Shown in pieces: positions 27,269-36,422 of a DNA stretch of 64,000 nt. Origin of the DNA: Saprospiraceae bacterium (GTDB taxonomy: Bacteria > Bacteroidota > Bacteroidia > Chitinophagales > Saprospiraceae); the NCBI GenBank assembly GCA_013001975.1, contig JABDKX010000007.1, positions 1 through 64,000 on the forward strand. The letters run 5' to 3'. Positions within the stretch are counted from its first letter, which is position 1; the number at the start of each line of letters is the position of its first letter. Under the pieces are notes generated by a model. That model did no database searches. It was given only the letters and a program-made list of their open reading frames with translations, and had not been told where the DNA came from. The translations under genes were made by a program, and so were the position numbers.

Positions 27269-29725
27269 TTATAATAGCTTACCTAAATTTATAATTTCAG
27301 ATAATACACCAGCTGCTGTGACATCGGCGCCTGCTCCAGGTCCTCTGATAACAAGAGGCGTTTTATTATATCTTCTACTGGTAAATGATATCATATTATC
27401 GGATCCATTTAATCCATAAAAAGGAGAATCTTGTCCAACTGCCTTTAAAGCAATGGAGCCCACACCATTTTCAAGTGTTGCAATGATGCGGAGTTTCTTT
27501 TGTTCAAGATTACTTTCTTTATATAATTTTTTGAAATAGTGGTCTTCTTTTTCGAGCGCATCAAAGAATGCTTCAATACTTTCTGCGGCCATAATTTTAT
27601 CAGAAACAATGGGTTTTATGTTTATATTGCTTTCTTCTAAATCATATCCAGCTTCACGCCCTAAAATAAGCAGCTTTCTCATAATATCCTTCCCAGAAAG
27701 ATCATCTCTAGGGTCAGGTTCTGTTAGTCCTTGATCCTTAGCCAATTTTACCAAGGCACTGAAAGTAAGACTTGAATCATAATTATTAAAAATATACGAA
27801 AGCGAACCAGAAAGAACGGCCTCTATTTTCTCAATTTGATCACCACTGTTTAACAAATTATTCAATGTAGAAATAACAGGAAGTCCAGCACCAACATTCG
27901 TTTCGAATAAGAAATGTGTATTATGCTTTTGAGTGAGCCGCTTAATTTCTTTGTAATCGTTTAGACTAGAGGAAAGGGCGATTTTATTTGGGGTTGATAT
28001 CGGAATACTGTTTTTAAGAATTTTAGAGTAATGGCCCGGAACAACATCACTTGCTGTATTATCGACAAAGATACTGTTAGCATAATTCAACGAAATCATT
28101 TCATTTATAAATTGATTTGGGTCAGCTTTAGTTTCTGACTTTGTCAGCAGATCTTGGAATTGTTTTGTTTCTATATTCTGGTCTGAAATTATCATTTTTT
28201 TTGAATTAGAAAGACCATTTATAACAATCTCTATACCGCATTCCTGTTTAATGTTTTCCTTATAAGATTCGATTTGTTTTAATAGTGTCTTGCCTATCAG
28301 ACCTACACCAATAATAAACAAATGTATCGTCTTGTGTTGAGAAAGGAAAAAGGCATCATGAATAGAATTCAGTGCTTTTACCTCCAAACTTTTCTTAACT
28401 GCAAAAGTTATATTTAGCTCTGAAGATCCTTGTGCAATTGCCTCAATATTGATCCCGTTTTTACCTAGTGTGCTGAAAAGCTTTCCAGCAACACCAGGAC
28501 TGTTTTTCATATTCTCACCTACGATTGCAAGAAGAGATAAGTTGTTTTCTAATCTAATGGGTTCTATTAATTGTCTTTTAATTTCATACTCAAATTCTTC
28601 CTCAATTAATTTCTGCGACTTATTTGCTTGATTGTCTTTAATAGCTAAAGAAATAGAATACTCGGAGCTGGCCTGAGTGATCATAATCACATTAACGTTT
28701 CCTAGCGCCAAACATTTAAACAAGCGATTAGCAATACCACTAACACCTTGTAACCCAGAGCCCTCAATCGTTACTATAGAGATATCACTTAATGAAGATA
28801 ATCCAGAAATTATTTGATTTGACTTTGACCTTTTCGAATGTATTATTGTGCCGGTATCATTGGGTTTAAAGGTGTTTTTAATACGCGTGGGTATGCCTTT
28901 TTCTTTGACGGGCCTGATGGTAGGATAGTATAAAACCTTCGCCCCAAAGTGAGACATTTCCATCGCTTCAGAATAAGTTAACTCTTTGATAGTATACGCT
29001 TTAGATACCATTTTTGGATTAGACGTTAAAACACCAGAAACATCTGTCCAAATTTGTAGTTCTTTAGCATTAATAGCTGCAGCAAATATAGCTGCTGTGA
29101 AATCTGAACCACCCCTTCCAAGTGTTGTTGTTCTTCCTGTAGCGAGATCACTTCCTATGAAACCAGTTATTAAAGCAACACGTTTGTAAGATGTAAATTT
29201 GTCAATAATATTTTTATTTGTGACAGAAAAATTTACCCTAGCAGAGCCATGACTAGCATCAGTTTTAATATATTTCCTGGCGTCTATAAATTCTGATGAA
29301 AGACCTTTATCTTCGAAGTATTGACTTATTATAAATGCTGAATTTCTTTCTCCAAAACTTAAAATATAATCACGTGTTTTTTTAGAGGCTTCTTGTACTA
29401 AAGAAACACCAGACAAGATATTCTCTAGTGAGTTTATGTTTTCACAGATAGTCTTTTTTACAACGTTAAATCTATCTGGAGAAAGCAATTCTTCAGCAAT
29501 CGACAAAGATCGATCTGATATTTCTTTTAATCCATTTAAATAGATGGGATTATTTGATTCTGCTTGATCTGAAGTTCGAATAAGCAAATCAGTTATTCCT
29601 CCAAAAGCCGAAACCACAACCAGTATACCTGGACTATCTTCACTTTTTTGTTGCACGATATCAAATACGCGTGCTATAGACTGAGCTGATGCCACAGAAC
29701 TACCCCCAAACTTTAGTACGTTCAT
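27269..29725 (-). CDS. thrA: Bifunctional aspartate kinase / homoserine dehydrogenase
   Basis: ThrA catalyses the first and third steps of the aspartate-to-threonine pathway. I chose the start at 29725 (MNVLKFGGSSVAS) because the aspartokinase motif begins there; a longer frame to 29752 adds nine residues that overlap the promoter. The kinase part (1-280) has KFGGSS and 'TTLGRGGSDFTAA'. Two ACT domains follow (about 305-445), which usually bind threonine for feedback inhibition. The dehydrogenase part (455-818) has the NAD(P) motif 'IIGVGLIGKTLL' and ends with 'VIRGPGAGADVTAAGV'. The 818-residue length matches E. coli ThrA. No leader peptide is visible upstream. Confidence 0.96.
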   Translation of the reverse strand: MNVLKFGGSSVASAQSIARVFDIVQQKSEDSPGILVVVSAFGGITDLLIRTSDQAESNNPIYLNGLKEISDRSLSIAEELLSPDRFNVVKKTICENINSLENILSGVSLVQEASKKTRDYILSFGERNSAFIISQYFEDKGLSSEFIDARKYIKTDASHGSARVNFSVTNKNIIDKFTSYKRVALITGFIGSDLATGRTTTLGRGGSDFTAAIFAAAINAKELQIWTDVSGVLTSNPKMVSKAYTIKELTYSEAMEMSHFGAKVLYYPTIRPVKEKGIPTRIKNTFKPNDTGTIIHSKRSKSNQIISGLSSLSDISIVTIEGSGLQGVSGIANRLFKCLALGNVNVIMITQASSEYSISLAIKDNQANKSQKLIEEEFEYEIKRQLIEPIRLENNLSLLAIVGENMKNSPGVAGKLFSTLGKNGINIEAIAQGSSELNITFAVKKSLEVKALNSIHDAFFLSQHKTIHLFIIGVGLIGKTLLKQIESYKENIKQECGIEIVINGLSNSKKMIISDQNIETKQFQDLLTKSETKADPNQFINEMISLNYANSIFVDNTASDVVPGHYSKILKNSIPISTPNKIALSSSLNDYKEIKRLTQKHNTHFLFETNVGAGLPVISTLNNLLNSGDQIEKIEAVLSGSLSYIFNNYDSSLTFSALVKLAKDQGLTEPDPRDDLSGKDIMRKLLILGREAGYDLEESNINIKPIVSDKIMAAESIEAFFDALEKEDHYFKKLYKESNLEQKKLRIIATLENGVGSIALKAVGQDSPFYGLNGSDNMISFTSRRYNKTPLVIRGPGAGADVTAAGVLSEIINLGKLL

Positions 29726-29745
29726 ACAAGTTTTTAAGAAAATAT

Positions 29746-29762
29746 TGCACAATTTGTGCCAA
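29746..29762 (-). promoter_or_regulatory. Sigma-54-like -24/-12 promoter and palindrome upstream of thrA
   Basis: On the minus strand TTGGCACAAATTGTGCA has GG and GC separated by exactly 10 bp and a perfect TTGGCAC, the hallmarks of a sigma-54 promoter. The predicted start would be about 10 nt before the thrA ATG. The same bases contain the 13-bp palindrome GCACAATTTGTGC, and an overlapping TATGTTTG (29767-29760) fits the vegetative -7 box. One of these readings, or both, may be real. Confidence 0.5.
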
Positions 29763-29861
29763 ACATATTAATTCTTTTACTAATATGAAGCAGCGTTTTA
29801 TCATTATGTAATGTTAAATTATTAATAAGTGAATAATACTATATGTAAGGTATTGTTCTCA

Positions 29862-29892
29862 TGCCAATAAAACTTATCTTCGGGTATTGGCA
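29862..29892. promoter_or_regulatory. Inverted repeat in the leader of the T9SS protein gene
   Basis: TGCCAATA (29862-29869) and TATTGGCA (29885-29892) form an 8-bp inverted repeat with a 15-bp spacer, ending 26 bp before the start codon at 29919. It may be an operator or an mRNA hairpin. Nothing more specific can be said. Confidence 0.4.
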
Positions 29893-29918
29893 CATAGACA
29901 ATAAAAATTAGAAAACCA

Positions 29919-32063
29919 ATGAAAACTATTTTATCAACCTTTGCTGTTATTGTATTGACTTTCAGTTCCTTAATGAGCAATAAATCAACTTCTGTAACCT
30001 TAGTATGCCCATCTGATGTCTGGTTAAATTGTGGCGCTGAAATATGGGACCTTTCAATTTACGGTCAAGCAGTCTATTATAAAAATGGTTATCAATACGA
30101 TGCAGGACCAGCACAAGTGGTATATGATGTGACAACTTGTGAGACAGGTAAAATTTACAGAACATGGCAAATTGAGGACGAAAACTGGAATATCATTGAG
30201 TGTACACAAACCATTTCAATAGGAGGGGGATCGTTCAATTACCACAATATTTATTGGCCGAATAACGACTTACAGCTTTATGGGTGTGGTGTAAACACTC
30301 ATCCTGACCACCTGCCGTATGGATACGGCAGACCAACATATGATTATGTAACATGCAGTATGGTGGGATCTTCTTATAAAGACCAAGTATTTAATTTTGG
30401 CCCCGACTGTAAGAAAATTCTTAGGACATGGACCGTTTTGGATTGGTGTAATTATAATACAGGAGGAAGTAACCCAGGCATTTGGAAATATATACAAACC
30501 ATTAAAGTAAGTGGAACAAGTCAACCTAATTTAACTTGCGTAGATGAAGTATCGATAGTGGCAAATAATTGTCATGGAGCCTATGTAAGTATCCCAAAAG
30601 TGACAGTTGATGAAGATGGGTGTTACGGAGGATATTATATTACGAACGACTCTCCATATGCGGACAATAATGGCGATGACGCTTCAGGCGATTATCCAAT
30701 TGGAACAACAACGGTAAACTTTAAGGTTGAATATTCATGTGGACAAGAAATGTATTGTAGTACAAAAGTTATTGTTGACGATAAGGGCCCAGTACCGTAT
30801 TGTTTATCTACCTTATCGGTAGCCCTAATGCCTGTTGATACGGATTTAGACGGTGTTGTGGATGACGGCATGGTAGAGGTTTGGGCTAAAGACTTGGACT
30901 ACGGAAGCTACCATCCATGTAATAATGGGCCATTGAAATTTTCTTTTTCTTCAAATGTTGACTCCACATTTCATGTGTTTACTTGTAAAGAAGCGGGATA
31001 TAATGATATGCAACTTTGGGTAACAGATATTCACGGAAATCAAAGGTGGTGTGCTGTGACGTTAATCGTACAAAACAATGCCGCAAATATTCCTGATTGT
31101 GAGGAAGAATCTGGTGCAATGGCTGTTAGTGGAATCGTTACAAACCAAAATTCTGAGCCATTAGAAAATGTTTATATAAATTTAAAATCAAAAGGATATA
31201 CAAAAACGACAACAACCATCGATACGGTTTTGGTGCCATTTGTGATTGATAGTTTTTATAACCAAGGGGGATTACTTATACATATTTATGACCATAGAGA
31301 ATCATATATTTACAATGAACACTCCGAGTACGTAATAAAAGGACAACAATACAATATTATGACGGACGAAGCTGGGCGATTTGGAACTAATGAGCCAGAA
31401 GCTAACCGGATCTATAATATGACAGCATTTAAAATCGGAGACAATTCAAAAGTTGATCAGTCTGACCTTGACCTTTTATCTTCTTATTTAAAAGAAGAAG
31501 TCAACTTTGAAAATCCATATTCTTTCATTGCAGCAGATATAAATGAAGATGGTTATATTGACTTTGAGGACTACAATCTTCTAGAAGAGATTTTTAATGA
31601 AGAAGAAGACGAATGGCCAAATGAAAGACAGTGGGTCTTTTATAATAAAGCAGACTTTGAGACGGTCATTGGAAACCCACTTGGATTGGATTTAAAACAA
31701 AGAATAACAATTGATAGAAGTCGGTTTATCTCTGGCAACCTCGACTTTATAGGAATTTTAAAGGGAGATATTTCTAACTACGAAACGGGGGAAGCCATTA
31801 ATAGTGAAGTCGTATCAAGGTCTATTACAGAATCAAGTGCAAAAGTTTATCCTAACCCGTTTTCAGATAATATCATTTTGGAAAACAATCAGGAAGAAGA
31901 GGTAACCATTACGATTTATTCTGTTGATGGAAAACAACTGTTTAAACAAACAACATCTGATAGACAAGTTCAAATTTCTTCTGAGGAATGGAATGTCGGA
32001 CCTTATTTATATACAATAAAAACGGATGTTGACATAACGTCAGGAAAAATAATAAAGATATAG
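29919..32063 (+). CDS. T9SS-exported multidomain protein with HYR-like modules and dockerin-like EF pair
   Basis: The 714-residue secreted protein has a signal peptide (1-20). Cysteine-rich beta modules follow (25-390); they include 'RTWTVLDWCNY', a repeat type I associate with large Saprospiria surface proteins. Next come a carboxypeptidase-regulatory-like stalk (about 405-480, 'SGIVTNQNSEPLENVYINL') and a dockerin-like pair of calcium loops (505-565, 'DQSDLDLL' and 'DINEDGYIDFEDYNLL'). A C-terminal T9SS sorting domain ends it (640-714, starting 'VYPNPFSDN'). It should pass through Sec, then type IX secretion, to the cell surface or medium. It is a single-gene unit directly convergent with gldD. 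Confidence 0.85.
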   Translation: MKTILSTFAVIVLTFSSLMSNKSTSVTLVCPSDVWLNCGAEIWDLSIYGQAVYYKNGYQYDAGPAQVVYDVTTCETGKIYRTWQIEDENWNIIECTQTISIGGGSFNYHNIYWPNNDLQLYGCGVNTHPDHLPYGYGRPTYDYVTCSMVGSSYKDQVFNFGPDCKKILRTWTVLDWCNYNTGGSNPGIWKYIQTIKVSGTSQPNLTCVDEVSIVANNCHGAYVSIPKVTVDEDGCYGGYYITNDSPYADNNGDDASGDYPIGTTTVNFKVEYSCGQEMYCSTKVIVDDKGPVPYCLSTLSVALMPVDTDLDGVVDDGMVEVWAKDLDYGSYHPCNNGPLKFSFSSNVDSTFHVFTCKEAGYNDMQLWVTDIHGNQRWCAVTLIVQNNAANIPDCEEESGAMAVSGIVTNQNSEPLENVYINLKSKGYTKTTTTIDTVLVPFVIDSFYNQGGLLIHIYDHRESYIYNEHSEYVIKGQQYNIMTDEAGRFGTNEPEANRIYNMTAFKIGDNSKVDQSDLDLLSSYLKEEVNFENPYSFIAADINEDGYIDFEDYNLLEEIFNEEEDEWPNERQWVFYNKADFETVIGNPLGLDLKQRITIDRSRFISGNLDFIGILKGDISNYETGEAINSEVVSRSITESSAKVYPNPFSDNIILENNQEEEVTITIYSVDGKQLFKQTTSDRQVQISSEEWNVGPYLYTIKTDVDITSGKIIKI

Positions 32064-32076
32064 TTTAAAAATATAG

Positions 32077-32667
32077 TTACTTCCAAACCCAGGTGTCTAA
32101 CATTATGTCTAAATCTTTTTTGAGAAAGGCAAAGACTGGCGCAATGGAATCCCGATTAACCACATCGTTAAAATAAAGGCTTCCTCGAACAAAGTGTTGG
32201 GTGCTATCTGTTAAAAAAAACTGAGTAGGCGAAGCAACGGGGCCATCTATTTGGAATAAAAAACCATATACATTATTCGCAGAATTTGAGATTTTAATTT
32301 CGTCACGATAACTGGCTTTAACATTGTGCCTGTCAACCATTTCAAAAGCATCTTCTGTTAAAACTTCTAGGTTTTTTGATGTGGTAATCGGAACATAACT
32401 AAAGTGAACATTTGTATTGAGTTCTTCACAAACCAAGTCAAACCAACAGCTGTATTGCGCTTCTCCTTTATTTTTTTTCTCATCTTTTATATACTTAAAA
32501 TATGTTGGAACCGTCATTTCGAACGGGCACTGAGATTTAGAAAAGAGGAGCTCTTTACCAGAAGGGTAATTTACCTTAGGGTAAATTCTTGGCTTTGGTA
32601 ATGGAACTCTAGTATCATTACAAGAAACTAATAATAAGATTAAAATATTTGATATTAGAATTTTCAT
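32077..32667 (-). CDS. gldD: Gliding motility lipoprotein GldD
   Basis: GldD is needed for T9SS and gliding in Flavobacterium. The 196-residue protein has a lipoprotein signal (lipobox LVSC, Cys16) and the family landmarks 'LPKPRIYPKVNYPSG', 'CPFEMTVPTYF', 'CWFDL', and near the end 'QFFLTDSTQHFVRGSLYF' and a final 'WVWK'. It overlaps gldE by 4 bp, reproducing the conserved mutY-ssb-gldE-gldD order of the phylum. Its location is the periplasmic face of a membrane. Confidence 0.92.
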   Translation of the reverse strand: MKILISNILILLLVSCNDTRVPLPKPRIYPKVNYPSGKELLFSKSQCPFEMTVPTYFKYIKDEKKNKGEAQYSCWFDLVCEELNTNVHFSYVPITTSKNLEVLTEDAFEMVDRHNVKASYRDEIKISNSANNVYGFLFQIDGPVASPTQFFLTDSTQHFVRGSLYFNDVVNRDSIAPVFAFLKKDLDIMLDTWVWK

Positions 32668-34055
32668 AAAAGGGTAACATGAATTTTTTCTATCCGCCTT
32701 TTGGAAACAGAAACGATTTTAAATTTAAAAGGGTGAATGATCAGCGTTTTATCCTTTTTAGGAATGTATCCTAATTGATGAAGAATAAGCCCAGCTAAAG
32801 AGTCTGCGTCTCCCTTTATATTCTCGAAAGCGGTTTTGTCTGTTGATATAATCCTAGATACATCACTTAAAAAAGTCTTTCCGTCAAAAATAAAATTGAA
32901 ATCATTTATCTTTATAAAATCAACTTCTTCGTCTTCGTCAAACTCATCTTTAATTTCACCGATCACTTCTTCCATGATGTCTTCAAGTGTAACAAGGCCA
33001 GCACTGCCACCAAACTCATCAACTATAATTGCAATGTGAAGGCGACGTTTTTGAAACTCCTTAAGTAAGTCATCAATTTTTTTTGATTCAGGTGCATAAA
33101 GAACATCTTCTCTAATCAGTTTTCTCCAATTGAAACCATCATCTTCTTTTGAATATCCCAACAGATCTTTAACGTATAGAATACCAATGACATTGTCGAA
33201 GTCTTCTTGGTAAACAGGAATTCTAGAAAAACCACTTTCTTTAATTATTGCCATCAACTCTGCAAAGCTTGCGCCTTCTTCAATGGCAACCACATCGACT
33301 CTAGACTTCATAATTTGTTTGGCGGAAACATTTCCAAACTTTATAATGCCCCTTAAAATATCTGCTTCATCTGCTGATTCATTTTCATTATCAACAGTCA
33401 ACAAAATAGCTTTGTCTAACTCATCTTTACTTGTATTGGGTATTCCAGACTTTTTATAAATAAATCGAGACTCTAATTTTGAAGACCACCGAACAAGTAG
33501 CGCGCTAAATGGTCTAAAAAGACCAAACATTATTGTCATTGGTAAAGCCATTACTTTTGCGAACTTCATGTTGTTTAAGTTGGCGTAGATTTTTGGAGCA
33601 ACCTCTCCAAAGAGAACCAAAAGAAAAGTAACACCAACTATCGTTATAAGAACACTAATTGTTTTTTCTAGAAACTCTGACGTTAAGGGGATGTGTTCAC
33701 TCAGAGCAACACCCCAATCTATAAATGTTTGACTTCCAAAGACATTTCTAATCAAGTACTCTGAGAGAATGACTATAGCAATGTTTATAAAATTATTGCT
33801 TATTAATATGGTTGCTAACAAGCGACGTGGCTCAGCCCTCAACGTCAATATTTGATCAGAAACTTTCGACTCCTCTTTATTTAAGTCGTCTAAGTCGTGT
33901 GGGCTTAGTGAAAAAAAGGCAACCTCTGACCCTGATACCAATGCAGATGAAAACAATAGTAAAACCAAGAAAAATGAAATACCCAAGATCATTTCTACAG
34001 ATAGCGAGCTTGCTAGTATGTAATGTAAATGAAGAAGGGGGGGCTCAGGATCCAA
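32664..34055 (-). CDS. gldE: Gliding motility-associated CNNM/CBS membrane protein GldE
   Basis: The 463 residues hold a DUF21/CNNM membrane domain (helices within 10-190, 'SGSEVAFFSLSPHDLDDL'), a tandem CBS pair (about 225-350, 'FSRIPVYQEDFDNVIGILYVKDLLG', 'HIAIIVDEFGGSAGLVTLEDIMEEVIGEI') and a CorC/HlyC C-terminal domain (370-455). General CNNM proteins handle Mg or Co. GldE is its gliding-cluster paralogue and can support GldD function in Flavobacterium. The order with gldD and ssb identifies it as GldE rather than a generic paralogue. Confidence 0.9.
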   Translation of the reverse strand: MDPEPPLLHLHYILASSLSVEMILGISFFLVLLLFSSALVSGSEVAFFSLSPHDLDDLNKEESKVSDQILTLRAEPRRLLATILISNNFINIAIVILSEYLIRNVFGSQTFIDWGVALSEHIPLTSEFLEKTISVLITIVGVTFLLVLFGEVAPKIYANLNNMKFAKVMALPMTIMFGLFRPFSALLVRWSSKLESRFIYKKSGIPNTSKDELDKAILLTVDNENESADEADILRGIIKFGNVSAKQIMKSRVDVVAIEEGASFAELMAIIKESGFSRIPVYQEDFDNVIGILYVKDLLGYSKEDDGFNWRKLIREDVLYAPESKKIDDLLKEFQKRRLHIAIIVDEFGGSAGLVTLEDIMEEVIGEIKDEFDEDEEVDFIKINDFNFIFDGKTFLSDVSRIISTDKTAFENIKGDADSLAGLILHQLGYIPKKDKTLIIHPFKFKIVSVSKRRIEKIHVTLL

Positions 34056-34084
34056 GATTAATAGTTTTGTTAATAAATAGACGC

Positions 34085-34549
34085 TTAGAATGGTAAATCA
34101 TCATCTTCCTCAACTTTCGGTGTTTCCGATTTTGCAGGTGTAGATGGTGCGTCAAATTGTTTAGAAGTTGTAGGTCCTTCGTCTATTGCTGTTGGAAAAC
34201 TTTTATATCCTTCACCAGAACTTTCGCGCTTATCTAGTGGCTTCAATAACTGTGCTACAACTTCAGTTGTATATCTGTTATTTCCTTCTTTGTCTTGCCA
34301 CTTTCTAGTAGTCAACTTACCTTCAACAAAAGCCAAGGAGCCTTTTTTAAGATCTCTTTCTGCTCTTTCGGCAAGACCTCTCCATAACACGATATCATGC
34401 CACTCGGTTAACGTTTGCCATTCGCCTGCTTTATCACGATAACTTTCACTGGTAGCTAATGAAAATTTAGCAACGACAGCACCACTTTCTAAACGTCTGA
34501 CTTCTGGGTCTTTGCCCAAATGACCTATTAAACTTACTTTATTATACAT
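34085..34549 (-). CDS. ssb: Single-stranded DNA-binding protein
   Basis: The 154-residue SSB has an OB-fold (1-108, start 'MYNKVSLIGHLGKDPEVR', 'LTEWHDIVLWRGLAE'), a short flexible linker and the acidic partner-binding tip EEDDDLPF. It coats ssDNA in replication and repair. It sits 28 bp downstream of mutY and 29 bp upstream of gldE in the conserved cluster. Confidence 0.95.
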   Translation of the reverse strand: MYNKVSLIGHLGKDPEVRRLESGAVVAKFSLATSESYRDKAGEWQTLTEWHDIVLWRGLAERAERDLKKGSLAFVEGKLTTRKWQDKEGNNRYTTEVVAQLLKPLDKRESSGEGYKSFPTAIDEGPTTSKQFDAPSTPAKSETPKVEEDDDLPF

Positions 34550-34577
34550 CTAAAGAATTTGTTGAGAAATATTAAAA

Positions 34578-35657
34578 CTAAAATAAAGGTATAGATAAAT
34601 CATTTAAATACAAATCTATTGTTCTTGGCCAGGCGTAATTAACTACATTTTCGATGTTTATTTTGAGATACCCGTCCAAATCATTACGGACCTTTAAGTC
34701 TTCATAGGTCTTTGCAGAAATATAATAGGTGTGGAATACACTATAAATTGTCTGATGTGTCAGAAGTTGCTTGAAAACCTTAGAGGTGTTTTTTGATTGA
34801 ACGACAACGCCGTTAAAAGGACTTTGAATAGAATTAATTTTTTCTAAATTATCAACTTCTACCAGAGGAAACTGATACAGACCTTGCCAAATATCCTTCG
34901 CCATTCTTTTTTGAATAAGGGTACTTTCGTTTTCAATTATAAAGAACGAGAAATTGAAAAACCGAGGCCTTCTTTTTATCTTCTTTGACTTAAAAGGAAT
35001 TTTAGGGATGAGGTTGCTTTTCTTAGCAAGACACTTTTTAGAAAAAGGACATGATGAACAAAGTGGTTTATGTGTTTTACAAACCATTGCGCCCACCTCC
35101 ATAATCGCTTGATTAAAAACATCTGGGCTTTGTGTGTCACATAAGTTTTGGGCAAACGCTTTGATCTTTTTTTTAGTCTCTAAATTTAAAACGTCTTCTT
35201 CAATTCCAAATAAACGAGAGATTACTCGGGTGACATTACCATCAACGACAACATGGTTTTCATTAAAACAAAAGCTTGAAATTGCTGCAGCAGTATAAGG
35301 GCCCACACCCTTCAGTTTTAGTAAGTCGTCATATGTGTTTGGAAATTTTCCCCCGAATTCTTTTTGAATGTATTGGGCCGTGAAATGCAAGTTCCTTGCC
35401 CTTGAATAATACCCAAGGCCTTCCCACATTTTAAGCACCGCATCTATGTTGGCTTTTGCGAGGGATTTTAAAGTTTTGAACTTCCTGAGAAACCTGAGGT
35501 AATACCCAAGGCCCTGTGCGACAGTTGTTTGCTGAAGCATTATTTCTGAGAGCCAAACTTTGTAAGGATCTTTAGTTTTTCGCCAAGGCAAATCTCTCTT
35601 ATTAAGGAGATACCACTTAATGAGATTTGTAGAAAGTCTTTTGAAATTTGTTGCCAT
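34578..35657 (-). CDS. mutY: A/G-specific adenine DNA glycosylase
   Basis: MutY removes adenine opposite 8-oxoguanine. I place the start at 35657 (MATNFKRLS), because the next upstream Met (35684) adds nine atypical residues and falls in an inverted repeat. The protein has the helix-hairpin-helix 'LLKLKGVGPYTAAAI' with catalytic Asp in 'VVVDGNVTRV', the 4Fe-4S ligands Cys-x6-Cys-x2-Cys-x5-Cys ('CKTHKPLCSSCPFSKKC'), and a NUDIX-like C-terminal recognition domain. The length of 359 residues is normal. Confidence 0.95.
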   Translation of the reverse strand: MATNFKRLSTNLIKWYLLNKRDLPWRKTKDPYKVWLSEIMLQQTTVAQGLGYYLRFLRKFKTLKSLAKANIDAVLKMWEGLGYYSRARNLHFTAQYIQKEFGGKFPNTYDDLLKLKGVGPYTAAAISSFCFNENHVVVDGNVTRVISRLFGIEEDVLNLETKKKIKAFAQNLCDTQSPDVFNQAIMEVGAMVCKTHKPLCSSCPFSKKCLAKKSNLIPKIPFKSKKIKRRPRFFNFSFFIIENESTLIQKRMAKDIWQGLYQFPLVEVDNLEKINSIQSPFNGVVVQSKNTSKVFKQLLTHQTIYSVFHTYYISAKTYEDLKVRNDLDGYLKINIENVVNYAWPRTIDLYLNDLSIPLF

Positions 35658-35706
35658 TAGAAATGTTGGATTGTAAAAAAACAAACATTTCTATTCAGAG
35701 ACTAAT

Positions 35707-36246
35707 TTATGCCGTTAGTTTTTTACGAATTGTATGATAGTCCCCATAATGACCTTTTATGGCAGCCTTTAATTCTTTTCTTGCAAAAAAGATTCTACTT
35801 TTTACCGTACCTAGAGGAAGAGATAATTGTTCTGCTATTTCTTGATATTTAAATCCTTCGTAATGCAGCATAAAGGGAACCTTAATAGAATCATCTAAGT
35901 CCTTGATCATTTTTTGCAATTCTTGCATAACTATGTTTCCATCAACAGCATTGTCTACGGCATTTTTACCTGAATTGAGATAAAACATATTATCTGTTCG
36001 GTCAATAATAGTATTGGCTTTTACCTTTTTCCTATAGTTATTTATAAATATGTTTTTCATTATAGTAAAGACCCAAGCCTTAAAGTTGGTGTCGGGTCTG
36101 AATTTGTCCTTATTTGAAATCGCTCGAAAGGCAGTTTCTTGAAATAAATCTTCAGCGTCAGATTTGTCTTTCGTTAAGTTGTAAGCAAAAGCATCTAATG
36201 CAGCTTTTATAAAATCTATTTTGTTATAAAACTCAATTGTTGACAT
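35707..36246 (-). CDS. ECF-subfamily RNA polymerase sigma factor
   Basis: The 179 residues show sigma region 2 ('DAEDLFQETAFRAISNKDKFRPDTNFKAWVFTIMKNIFINNYRK', about 30-75) and region 4 ('MLHYEGFKYQEIAEQLSLPLGTVKSRIFFARKEL', about 125-160), the pair that defines ECF sigma factors. No anti-sigma gene follows; mutY is next, about 50 bp on. Regulation may therefore be at the transcriptional level from its own consensus promoter. The regulon is unknown. Confidence 0.92.
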   Translation of the reverse strand: MSTIEFYNKIDFIKAALDAFAYNLTKDKSDAEDLFQETAFRAISNKDKFRPDTNFKAWVFTIMKNIFINNYRKKVKANTIIDRTDNMFYLNSGKNAVDNAVDGNIVMQELQKMIKDLDDSIKVPFMLHYEGFKYQEIAEQLSLPLGTVKSRIFFARKELKAAIKGHYGDYHTIRKKLTA

Positions 36247-36265
36247 GTTTGATTGTTTTGTTTAA

Positions 36266-36296
36266 CAAATCTAAACAAAAGTTAAACAAAATACAA
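36266..36296 (-). promoter_or_regulatory. Consensus promoter of the ECF sigma gene
   Basis: On the minus strand a -33 TTG (36294-36296) and a perfect -7 TAGATTTG (36273-36266) are separated by 20 bp, ideal for the vegetative sigma factor of Bacteroidota. The -7 box ends 19 bp before the start codon. Confidence 0.7.
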
Positions 36297-36395
36297 GCAA
36301 AGATTATACAAAGTGATAATTAATATACAAATATTTTTTGTATTATTAGTTAATTTATTGATTAACAACGTTTTATAAAAATATAATTATTTTTA

Positions 36396-36419
36396 AACTT
36401 TCAGAATAAATTGAAAGTT
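36396..36419 (-). terminator. Hairpin terminator after the LptF/G-type gene
   Basis: AACTTTCA (36396-36403) and TGAAAGTT (36412-36419) form a perfect 8-bp stem with an 8-nt loop, immediately after the stop of the permease gene. The trailing sequence on the minus strand is A/T-rich but has no long T-run, so termination may be partial. Confidence 0.5.
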
Positions 36420-36422
36420 GTT

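Noticed and set aside
29371-29376. CACGTG core as a possible third parS site
   Set aside because: The flanking bases do not extend the palindrome; only the 6-bp core matches. The same holds for 40538-40543.
29725-29918. Possible thr leader peptide and attenuator
   Set aside because: The likely transcription start is only 10-30 nt before thrA, and no short frame rich in Thr or Ile codons precedes it.
35659-35692. 9-bp inverted repeat AGAAATGTT/AACATTTCT upstream of mutY
   Set aside because: The 16-nt loop and lack of a T-run make it a poor terminator, and no second copy supports an operator. I only used it as minor evidence against the earlier mutY start.
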